DNA of 62,426 bases from Extensimonas perlucida (GCF_007655255.1 NZ_VMYE01000020.1:1-62426), one strand, 5' to 3'; positions 10,539-22,409 are shown, counted from the first letter of the stretch. Notes: a model not told the origin generated them from the letters alone. Program-made: numbers and translations.

Positions 10539-10837
10539 CTCTTATTCATGCCCGCGTGAATAGCCCGGTGCATTATTTGCATTTTCTGCGCTTTGTGTAA
10601 ATAACGACCATGCGCGCGCCGGACGCTGATCAAGAGCGCCAAGTGTGTGGCGCGTGTGCAAAAGAAGGCGTAAAGGGCAGGGAAGGAAGCAATTTTCACC
10701 AAAGTGCCAAAATTTGCGCCCATGCTGTGCTCTTTTGTTTTTTTGTTCACTTTCTCAGTCTGCCCTGCGCGGTACGCCTGCGCGCGCTGGGGCATTCATA
10801 GCCATCTCTCGTGCACGCAATGCGGGCTGTCAGCGCC
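10539..10837. promoter_or_regulatory. Intergenic region upstream of the glycogen operon
   Basis: About 300 bp of lower-GC DNA separate fic from glgX. A possible sigma-70 promoter is TTTGCA at 10576-10581 and TAAATA at 10598-10603 with a 16-bp spacer. It reads toward glgX but leaves a leader of about 225 nt. The leader contains a T-rich stretch at 10731-10755. I see no convincing gene; short frames here lack ribosome sites and family features. Another promoter closer to glgX cannot be excluded. Confidence 0.3.
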
Positions 10838-13042
10838 ATGAATCCTCCGCCTCTTCAGTGTCTGCCCGGCCAAGCCTGGCCGCTGGGTGCGACGCCCATG
10901 GTGCTGGGTGGGCGTGCGGGGTTCAACATGGCGGTGTTTTCGCGCCGCGCCACGCGCATAGAGCTGTGCTGCTTCAGCGCCGACGGCAGCACCGAGACGG
11001 CGCGGCTACCCTTGCCCGCGTGCACCGACGGCATTTGGCACGGCTTCGTGCCCGGCCTGGGCGCGGGGCAGCGCTACGGCCTGCGCGCCTACGGGCCGTG
11101 GGATCCGCGCGCGGGGCATTTCTTCAACCCGGCCAAGCTGCTCATAGACCCGTGGGCGCGCTCGCTGCCCGGCGCGGTGGACAAGCTCGCGCTCGAAGTC
11201 GGCTTTCGCGCCGACGCGCCGGAGCTGCCCGACCCCGCGGACAACGCCGCGCGCATGCCGAAGGCGCGTGTGCTCGACCTGGAGGCCGAGCTGCGCGCGG
11301 GCGCCGCGATCGCGCCCGGCCCCGGCATTGCAATGGCGCGCACCGTGCTGTATGAGGCGCATGTCAAGTCGCTGACCCGGCTGCACCCCGAGGTGCCCGA
11401 GGCGCAGCGCGGCACCTACGCGGGGCTCGCGAGCCCGGCCATGCTTGCGCACTACCGGCGCATAGGCGTCACCAGCCTGTGCCTGCTGCCGGTGCAGCGC
11501 CACCTCGACGAACGCCACCTGATCGAGCGCGGCCTGGTCAACCACTGGGGCTACAACACGTTGGGCTTTTTCGTGCCCGAGCCGCGCTACGCGAGCGCCG
11601 CGGCGCGTGCCGACGCGCTTGGCGCGCGCCTCGACGACGCGGGCGTGCGCTCCGAATTTCGCGCCATGGTCGATACGCTGCACCGCCACGGCATCGAAGT
11701 GCTGCTCGACGTGGTCTATAACCACAGCGCCGAGGGCGGCGCGCTCGGGCCCACGCTGTCGTGGCGCGGGCTCGACAACGTGGGCTGGTACGCGCTCGAC
11801 GCGCAAGGCCACTACCAGAACCCCACGGGCTGCGGCAACACCTTCGACATGGGCGGGCCGCATGTGGTGCAGATGGTCATGGACAGCCTGCGCTGGTGGG
11901 TGCAGGCCTTTGGCGTCGACGGCTTTCGCTTCGACCTCGCGGTGTCGCTGGGGCGCGACCCGCTGCTCGGGCGGCATTTCCATCCGTTGGGTGCGCTGTT
12001 CGCGGCGATCGCGCAAGACCCCGTGCTCGCGCGCGTGAAGTGGATCGCCGAGCCCTGGGACGTGGGCGCGGGCGGCTACCAGATCGGCCGCTTCGGCCCG
12101 CGCTGGCACGAGTGGAACGACCAATTCCGCGACACGCTGCGCGCCTGGTGGCTCGGGCCGGTGTGCACGCGCGGGCAGCTCGCGCGGCGCATCACCGGAT
12201 CGAGCGACATTTTCGAGCCCACGGGGCGCAGCCCGCTCGCGAGCATCAACATGGTCACCGCGCACGACGGCTTCACGCTCGCCGACCTGACCGCGTACAG
12301 CCGCAAGCACAACGAAGCCAACGGCGAGCACAACCGCGACGGCAACGACTACAACCTCAGCGCCAACGGCGGCCACGAGGGCCCGACGCAAGACCCGGTC
12401 ATTTTGCAGCGGCGTGCGCGCCGGCGCCGCGGCCTGCTGGCCACGCTGCTCGTCGCACAAGGCGTGCCGCAGTTGCTCGCGGGCGACGAGATCGCGCACA
12501 GCCAGCAGGGCAACAACAACGCCTATTGCCAGGACAACCCCATCAGCTGGCTCGACTGGGCGCAGGCCGACCGGCAGCTGACAGATTTCGTCGCGGGCCT
12601 CACGGCGCTGCGCCGCCGCTACCCGGGACTGCGCCACGCACAGTGGTTCCACGGCGCGCCGCTGCCCGGCGAGCATTGGCCCGATATCGAGTGGCGCACG
12701 GCCAAGGGTGCTCCGCCCGCACTCTCGGATTGGGAGCGCGCAGACGGTCGCCTGCTGGTCTGCACGATCACCGTGGGCGAGGCCGACCAGCCGGCGCACG
12801 AGCGCCTGCTGCTGGTCGTGCACGCGGGCGAGGAGGCCGTGGACATCCAGCTGCCGCCCGGGCACTGGCAGCCGGTGCTCGACAGCGCGCAGGCCTGGGT
12901 GGCATGCGATGGTTCAGAGGCTGCGTCGGCCATCGTGCAAACGGTGTTTCGCGTATCCGCCCAGAGCGTGCACCTGCTCGTCCAGCCCTTGCACTATGCA
13001 CCCCGCGCCCTGCCGCCACCCCCCAAAGAGCCCACGCCATGA
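10838..13042 (+). CDS. glgX: Glycogen debranching enzyme GlgX
   Basis: This 734-residue GH13 enzyme hydrolyses alpha-1,6 branch links of limit-dextrin glycogen. An N-terminal CBM48-type region starts with GQAWPLGATP and has FNMAVFSRRATRIELC. The catalytic barrel shows VLLDVVYNHSAEGG, VDGFRFDLAVSLGRD (nucleophile Asp), WIAEPWDVGAGGYQIGRF (acid Glu) and MVTAHDGFTLADL. NEANGEHNRDG is typical of isoamylase/GlgX. The ATG at 10838 is preferred because the usual family N-terminus begins there; a GTG 27 bp upstream is possible. It is the first gene of the operon and overlaps malQ by ATGA, so the two are translationally coupled. Confidence 0.94.
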   Translation: MNPPPLQCLPGQAWPLGATPMVLGGRAGFNMAVFSRRATRIELCCFSADGSTETARLPLPACTDGIWHGFVPGLGAGQRYGLRAYGPWDPRAGHFFNPAKLLIDPWARSLPGAVDKLALEVGFRADAPELPDPADNAARMPKARVLDLEAELRAGAAIAPGPGIAMARTVLYEAHVKSLTRLHPEVPEAQRGTYAGLASPAMLAHYRRIGVTSLCLLPVQRHLDERHLIERGLVNHWGYNTLGFFVPEPRYASAAARADALGARLDDAGVRSEFRAMVDTLHRHGIEVLLDVVYNHSAEGGALGPTLSWRGLDNVGWYALDAQGHYQNPTGCGNTFDMGGPHVVQMVMDSLRWWVQAFGVDGFRFDLAVSLGRDPLLGRHFHPLGALFAAIAQDPVLARVKWIAEPWDVGAGGYQIGRFGPRWHEWNDQFRDTLRAWWLGPVCTRGQLARRITGSSDIFEPTGRSPLASINMVTAHDGFTLADLTAYSRKHNEANGEHNRDGNDYNLSANGGHEGPTQDPVILQRRARRRRGLLATLLVAQGVPQLLAGDEIAHSQQGNNNAYCQDNPISWLDWAQADRQLTDFVAGLTALRRRYPGLRHAQWFHGAPLPGEHWPDIEWRTAKGAPPALSDWERADGRLLVCTITVGEADQPAHERLLLVVHAGEEAVDIQLPPGHWQPVLDSAQAWVACDGSEAASAIVQTVFRVSAQSVHLLVQPLHYAPRALPPPPKEPTP

Positions 13043-14556
13043 CAGCGCCCATGCACCCCCTCTTGTCGCGTCGTGCCAGCGGCGTGCTGCTGCACCTGAC
13101 CAGCCTGCCTGGCCCGCACGGCTCGGGCGATCTGGGGGCGGAGGCGGGGCATTTTCTCGACTGGTTGCAGTCGGCGGGGCAGACGCTGTGGCAGGTGCTG
13201 CCGCTCACGCCGCCGGGCGCGGGCGTGTCGCCGTACCAGAGCCCTTCGGCCTTTGCCGGCAGTCCCTGGCTGGTCGATCTGGACGAGCTGGTGCGCTGCG
13301 GCTGGCTCGATGGGGCGGTGCTGCAACGCGGCCCCCCTTTCCCCATGGGCCATTGCGACTTTGCGCGCGTGCTGCCCTGGCGCGCGGCGGCCCTGCGCAC
13401 GGCCTGGCAGGGCTTCGTGGCGCGTGCCGGCGCCCCCGAGCGGCAGGCGCTGGCCGACTTCGTGCAGGCGCAGGCGCACTGGCTTCAGGATTACGCCCTG
13501 TTCATGCTGCTGCACGAGCGCCACGGCGAGCCCTGGAACCGCTGGCCCGCGCCCTATGCGTGGCGCGATGCGCAGGCGCTAGCGGCGCTGCGCCGCGATG
13601 CCGCTGCCGAGCTCGATTTCTGGCACTTCGTGCAATGGCGCTTTCACGTGCAATGGCAGGGGCTGCGTGCGCAGGCGCAGGCGCGCGGCATCCATTTCGT
13701 GGGCGACGTGCCGATTTTCGTCGCGCACCACAGCGCCGACGTATGGGCCCGGCCGCAGCTGTTTCAGCTCGATGCGGATGGCGCGCCGCTGCTCGTGGCC
13801 GGCGTGCCGCCCGACTATTTCAGCGCCACGGGCCAGCGCTGGGGCAACCCGCTGTACCGCTGGGACGCGATGGCCGCCGACGGCTACGCCTGGTGGGCGC
13901 AGCGCCTGGCGCATTTGCTGACGCAGGTCGACGTGGTGCGCATCGACCATTTCCGCGGCTTCGAATCGTGCTGGGCGATCCCTGCGCATGCACCCACGGC
14001 CGAGGGCGGACACTGGCAGGCGGGGCCGGGGCGCGCGCTGTTCGACGCGCTGCGCGAGCGCCTCGGGCCGCTGCCCGTGATCGCCGAAGACCTGGGGCTG
14101 ATCACCGAGGCCGTGCATCGGCTGCGCCAGGACTGCTGCTTTCCGGGCATGCGCGTGGCACAGTTCGCCTTTGGCGACACCGCGGCCAACCCCTACCTGC
14201 CGCACAACTACGAACCACTCACCGTGGCCTACACGGGCACGCACGACAACGACACCACCGCGGGCTGGTGGCAAAGCATGGATGCAGCGCTGCGCCGCAA
14301 AGTGCTCGATTACCTGGGCCCCGCGGCGGCGCAGGAAATCCATTGGGCGCTGATCCAGTCGCTGTCGCAATCGGTTGCGCGCACGCTCGTCGTACCCTTG
14401 CAGGACGTGCTGGGGCTCGATGGCAGTCACCGTATGAACACACCAGGGCATACCGAAGGCTGCTGGCGCTGGCGCTTTGACTGGTCGCAGGTCGGGCCTG
14501 AGGCCGGCGCGCGCCTCGCAGCCATGGCGCGAGCGCATGGGCGCAGCGGTGGTTGA
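13039..14556 (+). CDS. malQ: 4-alpha-glucanotransferase (amylomaltase)
   Basis: The 505-residue GH77 enzyme moves alpha-1,4-glucan segments between chains, and here it can rework the linear oligosaccharides released by GlgX and GlgP. Motifs are TSLPGPHGSGDLG near the start, SPYQSPSAFAG, GDVPIFVAHHSADVW, VVRIDHFRGFESCW (nucleophile Asp), IAEDLGLIT (acid Glu) and YTGTHDNDT. The ATG at 13039 shares the ATGA overlap with glgX; an ATG at 13051 is an alternative. The frame is open far upstream within glgX, but that extension has no family features and is rejected. The length matches the family. Confidence 0.94.
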   Translation: MTAPMHPLLSRRASGVLLHLTSLPGPHGSGDLGAEAGHFLDWLQSAGQTLWQVLPLTPPGAGVSPYQSPSAFAGSPWLVDLDELVRCGWLDGAVLQRGPPFPMGHCDFARVLPWRAAALRTAWQGFVARAGAPERQALADFVQAQAHWLQDYALFMLLHERHGEPWNRWPAPYAWRDAQALAALRRDAAAELDFWHFVQWRFHVQWQGLRAQAQARGIHFVGDVPIFVAHHSADVWARPQLFQLDADGAPLLVAGVPPDYFSATGQRWGNPLYRWDAMAADGYAWWAQRLAHLLTQVDVVRIDHFRGFESCWAIPAHAPTAEGGHWQAGPGRALFDALRERLGPLPVIAEDLGLITEAVHRLRQDCCFPGMRVAQFAFGDTAANPYLPHNYEPLTVAYTGTHDNDTTAGWWQSMDAALRRKVLDYLGPAAAQEIHWALIQSLSQSVARTLVVPLQDVLGLDGSHRMNTPGHTEGCWRWRFDWSQVGPEAGARLAAMARAHGRSGG

Positions 14557-14625
14557 TGGGGGCCTGCCGACGGGACGGCAGGCGCAGGCGCGAAAATATC
14601 TTCACAGGCATCCAAGGAGACGGCC

Positions 14626-15933
14626 ATGGACTACAACGATCCTTATCAGCTCGCGCGCCGTACCATCGCGCTCGTGCTTGCGGGCGGGCGCGGCTCGCGC
14701 CTGCAGGCGCTGACCGACCGGCGCGCCAAGCCTGCGGTGTATTTCGGCGGCAAGTTCCGCATCATCGACTTCGCGCTCTCGAACTGTCTCAACTCGGGCG
14801 TGCGCCGCATCGGTGTGCTCACGCAATACAAGTCGCACAGCCTGCTGCGCCATTTGCAGCGCGGCTGGTCGTTCTTGCGCAGCGAGTTCAACGAATTCCT
14901 CGACCTGCTACCCGCGCAGCAGCGCATCAACGAACAGTCGTGGTACCTGGGCACGGCCGATGCGGTCTATCAAAACCTCGACATCGTGCGCGCGCACCAA
15001 CCGCAGTTCCTGCTCGTGCTCGCGGGCGACCACGTGTACAAAATGGACTACGCCAAGCTGCTGGCCGACCACGTGGCGCAGGGCGCGCCGTGCACCGTGG
15101 CCTGCATCGAGGTGCCGCTGGCCGAGGCGAGCGGCTTCGGCGTGATGGCGATCGATGCGCAGCGGCGCATCGTGCGCTTCGACGAAAAGCCCGCGCAGCC
15201 CGCACCCATGCCGGGGCGCCCCGGCCACGCGCTCGCGAGCATGGGTGTGTATGTGTTCGACGCCGAATACCTGTACCGCCTGCTCGACGCCGACGCGGCC
15301 AATGCGCTCTCGAGCCACGACTTCGGCAAGGACCTGATCCCGGCCATCGTCGCGCGCGGCGAGGCCGTGGCGCATCCGTTCGGCCTTTCATGCGTCACGA
15401 GCAGCCTCGAAGCGCCGCCCTACTGGCGCGACGTGGGCACCGTCGATGCCTACTGGGCCGCGAACATAGACCTCACGAACACCGTGCCCGAACTCGACAT
15501 GTACGACCGCGAATGGCCGATCTGGACTTACCAGGAGCAGCTGCCGCCGGCCAAATTCGTGTTCGACGATGAGGGGCGGCGCGGCATGGCCGTGGATTCG
15601 CTGGTCTCGGGCGGCTGCATCATCTCGGGCGCGCTGGTGCGGCGCTCGGTGCTGTTTTCGCGCGTGCGCCTCAATTCCTTCAGCACGGTCGAGGAATCCG
15701 TTCTTTTGCCCGGCGTCGAGGTGGGGCGCAGCTGCCGCCTGCGCAAAACCATCGTCGATACGGGTTGCCACATCCCTGAGGGCATGCACATCGGTCTGGA
15801 CGCCGAGGACGACGCGCGCCGCTTTCTGCGCACCGAGCAGGGCGTGGTGCTGGTCACGCGCGACATGCTCGATCGCCTTGCGCCAAACAATTCCGCCGCC
15901 GAGGCCCACGCCACACCAGGAGCTGCGGCTTGA
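14626..15933 (+). CDS. glgC: Glucose-1-phosphate adenylyltransferase
   Basis: This 435-residue enzyme makes ADP-glucose from ATP and glucose-1-phosphate, the committed step of bacterial glycogen synthesis. The nucleotidyltransferase signature [20 protein letters not shown] and [19 protein letters not shown] are at residues about 14-52. [12 protein letters not shown] and a left-handed beta-helix region ([20 protein letters not shown]) follow. The length and the allosteric N-terminus resemble the E. coli enzyme, which is activated by fructose-1,6-bisphosphate; the effector here is not proven. AAGGAGA precedes the ATG. Its stop overlaps the glgA start. Confidence 0.95.
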   Translation: MDYNDPYQLARRTIALVLAGGRGSRLQALTDRRAKPAVYFGGKFRIIDFALSNCLNSGVRRIGVLTQYKSHSLLRHLQRGWSFLRSEFNEFLDLLPAQQRINEQSWYLGTADAVYQNLDIVRAHQPQFLLVLAGDHVYKMDYAKLLADHVAQGAPCTVACIEVPLAEASGFGVMAIDAQRRIVRFDEKPAQPAPMPGRPGHALASMGVYVFDAEYLYRLLDADAANALSSHDFGKDLIPAIVARGEAVAHPFGLSCVTSSLEAPPYWRDVGTVDAYWAANIDLTNTVPELDMYDREWPIWTYQEQLPPAKFVFDDEGRRGMAVDSLVSGGCIISGALVRRSVLFSRVRLNSFSTVEESVLLPGVEVGRSCRLRKTIVDTGCHIPEGMHIGLDAEDDARRFLRTEQGVVLVTRDMLDRLAPNNSAAEAHATPGAAA

Positions 15934-17432
15934 AAATCCTCTACGTCTGCAGCGAATTTTTTCCCTTGCTCAAAACGGGCGGGCTGGCGGACGTGAGCGC
16001 GGCCTTGCCTGCTGCGCTCAGGGCCGCGCATGCCGACGTCAGGCTCGTGTTGCCGGCCTTTCCAGCGATTCAAAACGGCGTCGATGTGACCGGGCCTGCG
16101 CTCGCGCTCGGCTTTGCCGGCGGCCCGCGCGTGGCGCACGCGGCACCCGGGCAGAGCGCGCCGCGCCTGCTGCCGGGGCGCGTGCGCGTGGGCGGCCAGC
16201 CCGTGTACCTGCTCGACGCGCCCGCGCTCTACGCGCGCCCGGGCGGCCCCTACCACGACGCGCAAGGGCACGAGTGGCCCGACAACGCCGAGCGCTTCGC
16301 GCTGCTCGGCTGGGCTGCGGCGTGCCTCGCGCTGGGCGCCGACCCTGGCTGGCGCCCCGAGGTGCTGCACGCGCACGACTGGCACGCGGGCCTCGCGCCG
16401 CTGTACGCGCGCGAGCTCGCGCGCGCGCTGGGCGCGCGGCCCCCCGCGAGCGTGTTCACCATCCACAACCTGGCCTATCAGGGCTTGTTCCCCGCGCACC
16501 TGCTGGGCGCGCTGGGGCTGCCCGGCTGGGCGTTTGGCATGGATGGGCTGGAGTTTTATGGCCAGATTTCGTTCATGAAGGCCGGCATCCAATACGCGGA
16601 TGCCATCACCACCGTGAGCCCGCGCTACGCGCGCGAAATCCAGACGCCCGAGCAGGGCTGCGGCCTCGACGGGCTGCTGCGCGCGCGCGCCGACCGCCTG
16701 CTGGGCATCCTCAACGGCGTCGACTACACGGTCTGGAACCCGGCCCAAGACCCCTTTATGGCACCAGAGTTTGCTTTCGACCGCGATCGGCTCGACGGCA
16801 AGGCACGTGCCAAGCGGGCCTTGCAGCAAGCACTGGGCTTGCAGCCACGCGCCGACGCGCTGCTGTTCGTCGCCGTGAGCCGGCTCAGCGAGCAAAAGGG
16901 CTTGCACCTGCTGCCGGCAGTGCTCGACACGCTGCGCGCGCGCGGCGGCCAGGTCGCGGTGCTGGGCAGCGGCGATGCCGCGATCGAGGCGGCGCTGCAG
17001 CAGGCATTTGCGAGCCACGGCGACCACGCCGCGCTGCGCCTGGGCTACGACGAAGCGCTCGCGCACCGCCTGGTCGCGGGCGGCGACGTGCTGCTCATGC
17101 CCTCGCGCTTCGAGCCCTGCGGGCTCACGCAGCTCTATGCGCTGCGCTATGGCACGCTGCCGCTGGTGCACGAAGTCGGCGGTCTGGCCGACACCGTGAC
17201 CGACTGCGCGCTCGAAAACCTCGACGACGGCAGTGCCAGCGGCTTTGTGTTCCACTCCTTCGCCGCCGCGGGCCTGGAGGCAGCCGTGCGCCGCGCCTTT
17301 GCGCTGCGCCGCCGCGCGCCAGAATGGGCCGCGGTGCAGCGCCACGCGATGCAGCTGCGTTTCGAATGGGCGCACGCGGCGCACCACTATTTGGAGCTTT
17401 TTTCGCGGTTTACGCACGCGGGATCTGCGTAA
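15930..17432 (+). CDS. glgA: Glycogen synthase, TTG start
   Basis: The 500-residue GT5 enzyme extends alpha-1,4-glucan from ADP-glucose. The start is a TTG at 15930, which shares bases with the glgC stop (TTGA). It is chosen because the family N-terminus [22 protein letters not shown] begins exactly there, and an AGGAG lies about 7 bp before it. The KTGGLADV loop binds ADP-glucose. Other motifs are [25 protein letters not shown], the [12 protein letters not shown] site, [14 protein letters not shown] and [18 protein letters not shown]. The rare start and overlap suggest that its translation depends on glgC. Confidence 0.95.
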   Translation: MKILYVCSEFFPLLKTGGLADVSAALPAALRAAHADVRLVLPAFPAIQNGVDVTGPALALGFAGGPRVAHAAPGQSAPRLLPGRVRVGGQPVYLLDAPALYARPGGPYHDAQGHEWPDNAERFALLGWAAACLALGADPGWRPEVLHAHDWHAGLAPLYARELARALGARPPASVFTIHNLAYQGLFPAHLLGALGLPGWAFGMDGLEFYGQISFMKAGIQYADAITTVSPRYAREIQTPEQGCGLDGLLRARADRLLGILNGVDYTVWNPAQDPFMAPEFAFDRDRLDGKARAKRALQQALGLQPRADALLFVAVSRLSEQKGLHLLPAVLDTLRARGGQVAVLGSGDAAIEAALQQAFASHGDHAALRLGYDEALAHRLVAGGDVLLMPSRFEPCGLTQLYALRYGTLPLVHEVGGLADTVTDCALENLDDGSASGFVFHSFAAAGLEAAVRRAFALRRRAPEWAAVQRHAMQLRFEWAHAAHHYLELFSRFTHAGSA

Positions 17433-17468
17433 GCAGCTCTTCTTTTTGATGAAATCGATGCAAAAGCC

Positions 17469-19928
<2,460 letters not shown>

Positions 19929-19933
19929 GGCGG

Positions 19934-19951
19934 GCCGCCGTTCGCGGCGGC
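19934..19951. terminator. UUCG hairpin between converging genes
   Basis: A perfect 7-bp GC stem (19934-19940 with 19945-19951) closes a TTCG tetraloop in the 33-bp gap between the stops of glgP and the spermidine-synthase-like gene. UUCG loops are exceptionally stable in RNA. There is no T-run, so termination is likely but not certain. It could also protect the ends of both transcripts. Confidence 0.5.
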
Positions 19952-19961
19952 GGCTGCGGGT

Positions 19962-20768
19962 TCAGACGCGGGTTGTATTCGCGCCTGTGACGACGGGCTT
20001 GAACACGCGCAGCCACTTGGTCGCCGGAATGCCCCAGCGCCCCTGCACGGCTTCGGCGCGCGCCTGCAGCTCGGCGCGTGGCGGGCGGCTTGGCGTGCGC
20101 TGCGCGAGCAGCACGGTGTTGCCCTCGCGCGTGGGCTTGAAGGCCCACAGCGCCTCGGCGCCGAAGGCCTCGCCGAGCGCCTGCACGCTGCGCTCAAAGC
20201 TGGCCGCGCGGCCAAACAGGTTCACCGTCATGCAGCCGTCGTCGCTGAGCAGCGCACGGCAGTCGGCGTAAAACGCGGCGCTGTCGAGCACCGGCGCCGC
20301 GGCCTCGTGGTCGTACAAGTCCACCGCGAGCGCATCCACCGTGCCCAGCCACATCGGGTCGCGGATCTCCTGCGCCGCGTCGGCCAGCACCACGCGCAGC
20401 TTGGGGCCGTCGGGCGGCAGCTTGAACCAGCTGCGGCACACCGCGAGCACCTGCGGATTGAGCTCCACGGCGGTGCAGCACATGTGCAGTTTTTTGTAGC
20501 AAAACTTCGTGATCGCGCCTGCCCCAAGCCCCAATTGCAACGCATGCCGCTGGCGCACGCTCGCAGGCTCCACGAAGAGCAGCCAGGCCATCATGCGCTG
20601 CACGTACTCGAGCTCGATCGCAAACGGATCGGCCAGGCGCATCGAGCCCTGGATCCAGGGTGTGCCCAGGTGCAGGTGGCGTACCGGGCCGTCTTCGGAG
20701 ATGCTGACTTCGGGCAGGCTGGCGGCGGCTTTGGTGACGGTTTTGGAAGCGGTCTTGGCAGTGGACAT
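19962..20768 (-). CDS. Spermidine synthase-like methyltransferase-fold protein
   Basis: The 268-residue protein has an AdoMet-type Rossmann core: QLGLGAGAITKFCYKKL (glycine loop), TAVELNPQVL (acidic residue that binds the nucleotide), VLADAAQEI and VDALAVDLYDHEAAAP. The arrangement is that of polyamine aminopropyltransferases (SpeE). Residues that set the polyamine site cannot be verified by eye, and many such short homologues have no proven activity, so the activity is left open. A basic Lys/Thr-rich N-terminus of about 15 residues precedes the domain. It lies 12 bp downstream of the glycosylase gene on the same strand and converges with glgP. Confidence 0.7.
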   Translation of the reverse strand: MSTAKTASKTVTKAAASLPEVSISEDGPVRHLHLGTPWIQGSMRLADPFAIELEYVQRMMAWLLFVEPASVRQRHALQLGLGAGAITKFCYKKLHMCCTAVELNPQVLAVCRSWFKLPPDGPKLRVVLADAAQEIRDPMWLGTVDALAVDLYDHEAAAPVLDSAAFYADCRALLSDDGCMTVNLFGRAASFERSVQALGEAFGAEALWAFKPTREGNTVLLAQRTPSRPPRAELQARAEAVQGRWGIPATKWLRVFKPVVTGANTTRV

Positions 20769-20780
20769 GCAATGAAAAAC

Positions 20781-21314
20781 TCAAACGAGGCCATAGCGGG
20801 CGAACAGCTCGCCCCAGGCCTGCAATTTACGCGCAAAACTCCAGGACGCATTCGCCGGGCTCGTCGAGGGCAGGCGGTGCACGGGTACGCCGAGCCGGGC
20901 CGTCTGGCGCGCGTGGCGAAAGCTCTCGCCGCCGTTGTGCGCGATGGCGGCAAGCGCTGGGCAGTGCGCTTGCAGCAGCGCAAAGTCGTTCACCTCGGCG
21001 TTGCGGATCTGCGCGTCCAGGCTGCCGGTGCGCGTGCAGCGCGCATACACGTCCCACAAGCCCAGGCCGCGCGCGCGCAGCCAGTCGCAGCGCTGCGCAT
21101 AGCCTTCGGGCGCGTCCAGCGCGGGCAGGGGACGCGCGGGCCATAGCGCCTGCAGGATGCGCCAGAAGTGGTTTTGCGGATGCGCGTAATACTGTTGCGC
21201 GCGCAAGGACGCCACGCTCGGAAAGCTGCCGAGCACGAGCACGCGCGTGTGCGCGCCCACCACGGGCGGCAGGCCGGTCAGCAGTGCATCGGGTGCGGCG
21301 GCGGTAGCGGTCAT
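20781..21314 (-). CDS. DNA-deoxyinosine glycosylase (UDG superfamily)
   Basis: The 177-residue protein has the uracil-DNA glycosylase fold motifs of the hypoxanthine-DNA glycosylase group: VLGSFPSVASLR, YYAHPQNHFWRIL, GLGLWDVY and LPSTSPANA. These enzymes remove deaminated adenine (hypoxanthine) from DNA and start base-excision repair. The start at 21314 (MTATAAAPDALL) is chosen because the upstream part of the open frame runs into an interspersed repeat and the palindromic element. It is probably co-transcribed with the spermidine-synthase-like gene. The family assignment is from motif memory and is fairly sure. Confidence 0.8.
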   Translation of the reverse strand: MTATAAAPDALLTGLPPVVGAHTRVLVLGSFPSVASLRAQQYYAHPQNHFWRILQALWPARPLPALDAPEGYAQRCDWLRARGLGLWDVYARCTRTGSLDAQIRNAEVNDFALLQAHCPALAAIAHNGGESFRHARQTARLGVPVHRLPSTSPANASWSFARKLQAWGELFARYGLV

Positions 21315-21335
21315 GGCAATGCCCAAGATACTTCC

Positions 21336-21558
21336 AAAATAATAGCTGCTTGCGCTTGATATATAAGGGCTAGGAGCCTGTCGGACTTTGGAATCGTCGG
21401 CTGCGAATGCGCCGCAGCGGCCCATTTTTTACCGTCTTCTTGCCCCATAGCACCACTATGGGGCTGCGAATCCGGCAAAAACTGGCCTCGCTGGGGCGCA
21501 TTCTCGTTACCGACGCCCAAAGTCCGACAGGCTCCTGGAGGCCAAAAAGACCAAAAAT
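21336..21558. repeat. Short interspersed repeat split by a nested palindromic element
   Basis: The left half (21336-21370) has AATAGCTGCTTGCGCTTGAT and a short A/T-rich loop. The right half (21537-21558) has GGAGGCCAAAAAGACC and an A-run. Removing 21373-21535 and one 2-bp target copy rejoins them into a repeat that matches the one in topB at GCTGGAGGCCAAAAAGAC. The intact unit is therefore older than the insertion. It lies between a glycosylase gene and a transporter gene, both on the minus strand. Confidence 0.75.
21373..21535. repeat. Palindromic coding-compatible element, 163-bp long form
   Basis: The ends are perfect inverted repeats of about 20 bp (AGGAGCCTGTCGGACTTTGG and its complement). 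The 63-bp middle absent from the birA copy is present between two GGCTGCGAAT direct repeats, and holds a 7-bp hairpin (CCCCATA with TATGGGG). Flanking dinucleotides are TA and TG. On the minus strand the element is open along its whole length and encodes NENAPQRGQFLPDSQP and GQEDGKKWAAAAHSQP. No transposase is present, so it must have been moved by another element. Confidence 0.88.
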
Positions 21559-21572
21559 GTCGTGAGACACCC

Positions 21573-22409
21573 TCACGCGCGCATGCCCACGATGGCCGCG
21601 CCCAGGATCAAGGCCGTGGCGAGCACCAGGCTCGCGCTGGGGCTTTGCCCGCGCACGAGCATCAGCAGCGCCGTCGAGGCCACGGGCGTGATGTAGCTCA
21701 GGATGCCGATGTGCCGCGCATCACCGAGCTTGAGCGCCTTGTCCCACAGAAAAAACGCCCCGCCCAAAGGCCCCAGGCCGAGCAGCGCGAGCAAGGCCCA
21801 GTCGCGCGCCTGCAGCTGCACGGCGGGCTCGAGCAGCGCGTGGCACAGCAGCGCGAGCAGGCCTGACACCAGCCCGAACAGGCCGATCGCCGTCGTCGGG
21901 AACGCCGCCACGCGCCGCGTCAGCAGCGAGTAGCTGGCCCAGATAAAGGCCGCGGCGAGCGCCGGCAGGTAGCCCCAGGCGCGCGCGGCCTCTGGCGCGC
22001 GCCCGCCCGTGATCGCGAGCGCCGCGCCCGTAAAGCCGAGCAGCCCCGCCACCACATGCGTCCAGCGCAGCCGCATGCCCGGCAGCAGCAGCGGCGCCAG
22101 CAGCACGATGAGCAGCGGCCACAGGTAGTTGAGCAGGTTGGCCTGCACGGCGGGCGCATGGCGCAGCGCGATGAAGAGCAAAAAATGGTAGGCGAACAGG
22201 CCGTAGATGCCCAGCGCGAGCGTACGCAGCGGAATGCGCCACTGCGCCGGATCGCGCAGCACCAGCGGCCAGGATGGCACGCTGCCCAGCACCAGCGCCG
22301 CGCCGGTCAGAAACAGCGGCGGCACGTGGCCCAGCGACACCGCAAGCGCGGCGAGCGATGCCCACAGCGCGATCGCGCCCAGCGCATAGGCATTGGCACG
22401 CAGGTGCAT
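21573..22409 (-). CDS. DMT-superfamily (EamA) transporter, YddG-like
   Basis: The 278-residue protein is made almost entirely of hydrophobic segments, about ten, in two EamA halves. Clear segments include AYALGAIALWASLAALAVSL at the start, HFLLFIALRHAPAVQANLLN and the C-terminal SASLVLATALILGAAIVG. The order FLTGAALVLG, LNYLWPLLIVLL and GFTGAALAITGG resembles the aromatic amino acid exporter YddG. Substrate assignment is tentative. The ATG at 22409 is used because the longer frame would overlap lipA and gains only non-membrane residues. It lies 43 bp after lipA on the same strand. Confidence 0.75.
   Translation of the reverse strand: MHLRANAYALGAIALWASLAALAVSLGHVPPLFLTGAALVLGSVPSWPLVLRDPAQWRIPLRTLALGIYGLFAYHFLLFIALRHAPAVQANLLNYLWPLLIVLLAPLLLPGMRLRWTHVVAGLLGFTGAALAITGGRAPEAARAWGYLPALAAAFIWASYSLLTRRVAAFPTTAIGLFGLVSGLLALLCHALLEPAVQLQARDWALLALLGLGPLGGAFFLWDKALKLGDARHIGILSYITPVASTALLMLVRGQSPSASLVLATALILGAAIVGMRA

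Noticed and set aside
10517-10795. 92-codon minus-strand frame between fic and glgX
   Set aside because: It overlaps the fic start and palindrome, has no convincing ribosome site and no recognisable domain.
11761-13038. Upstream extension of the malQ frame within glgX
   Set aside because: The extension is in a different frame of glgX, is Arg/Ala-rich and lacks features. MalQ homologues start where the ATGA overlap lies.
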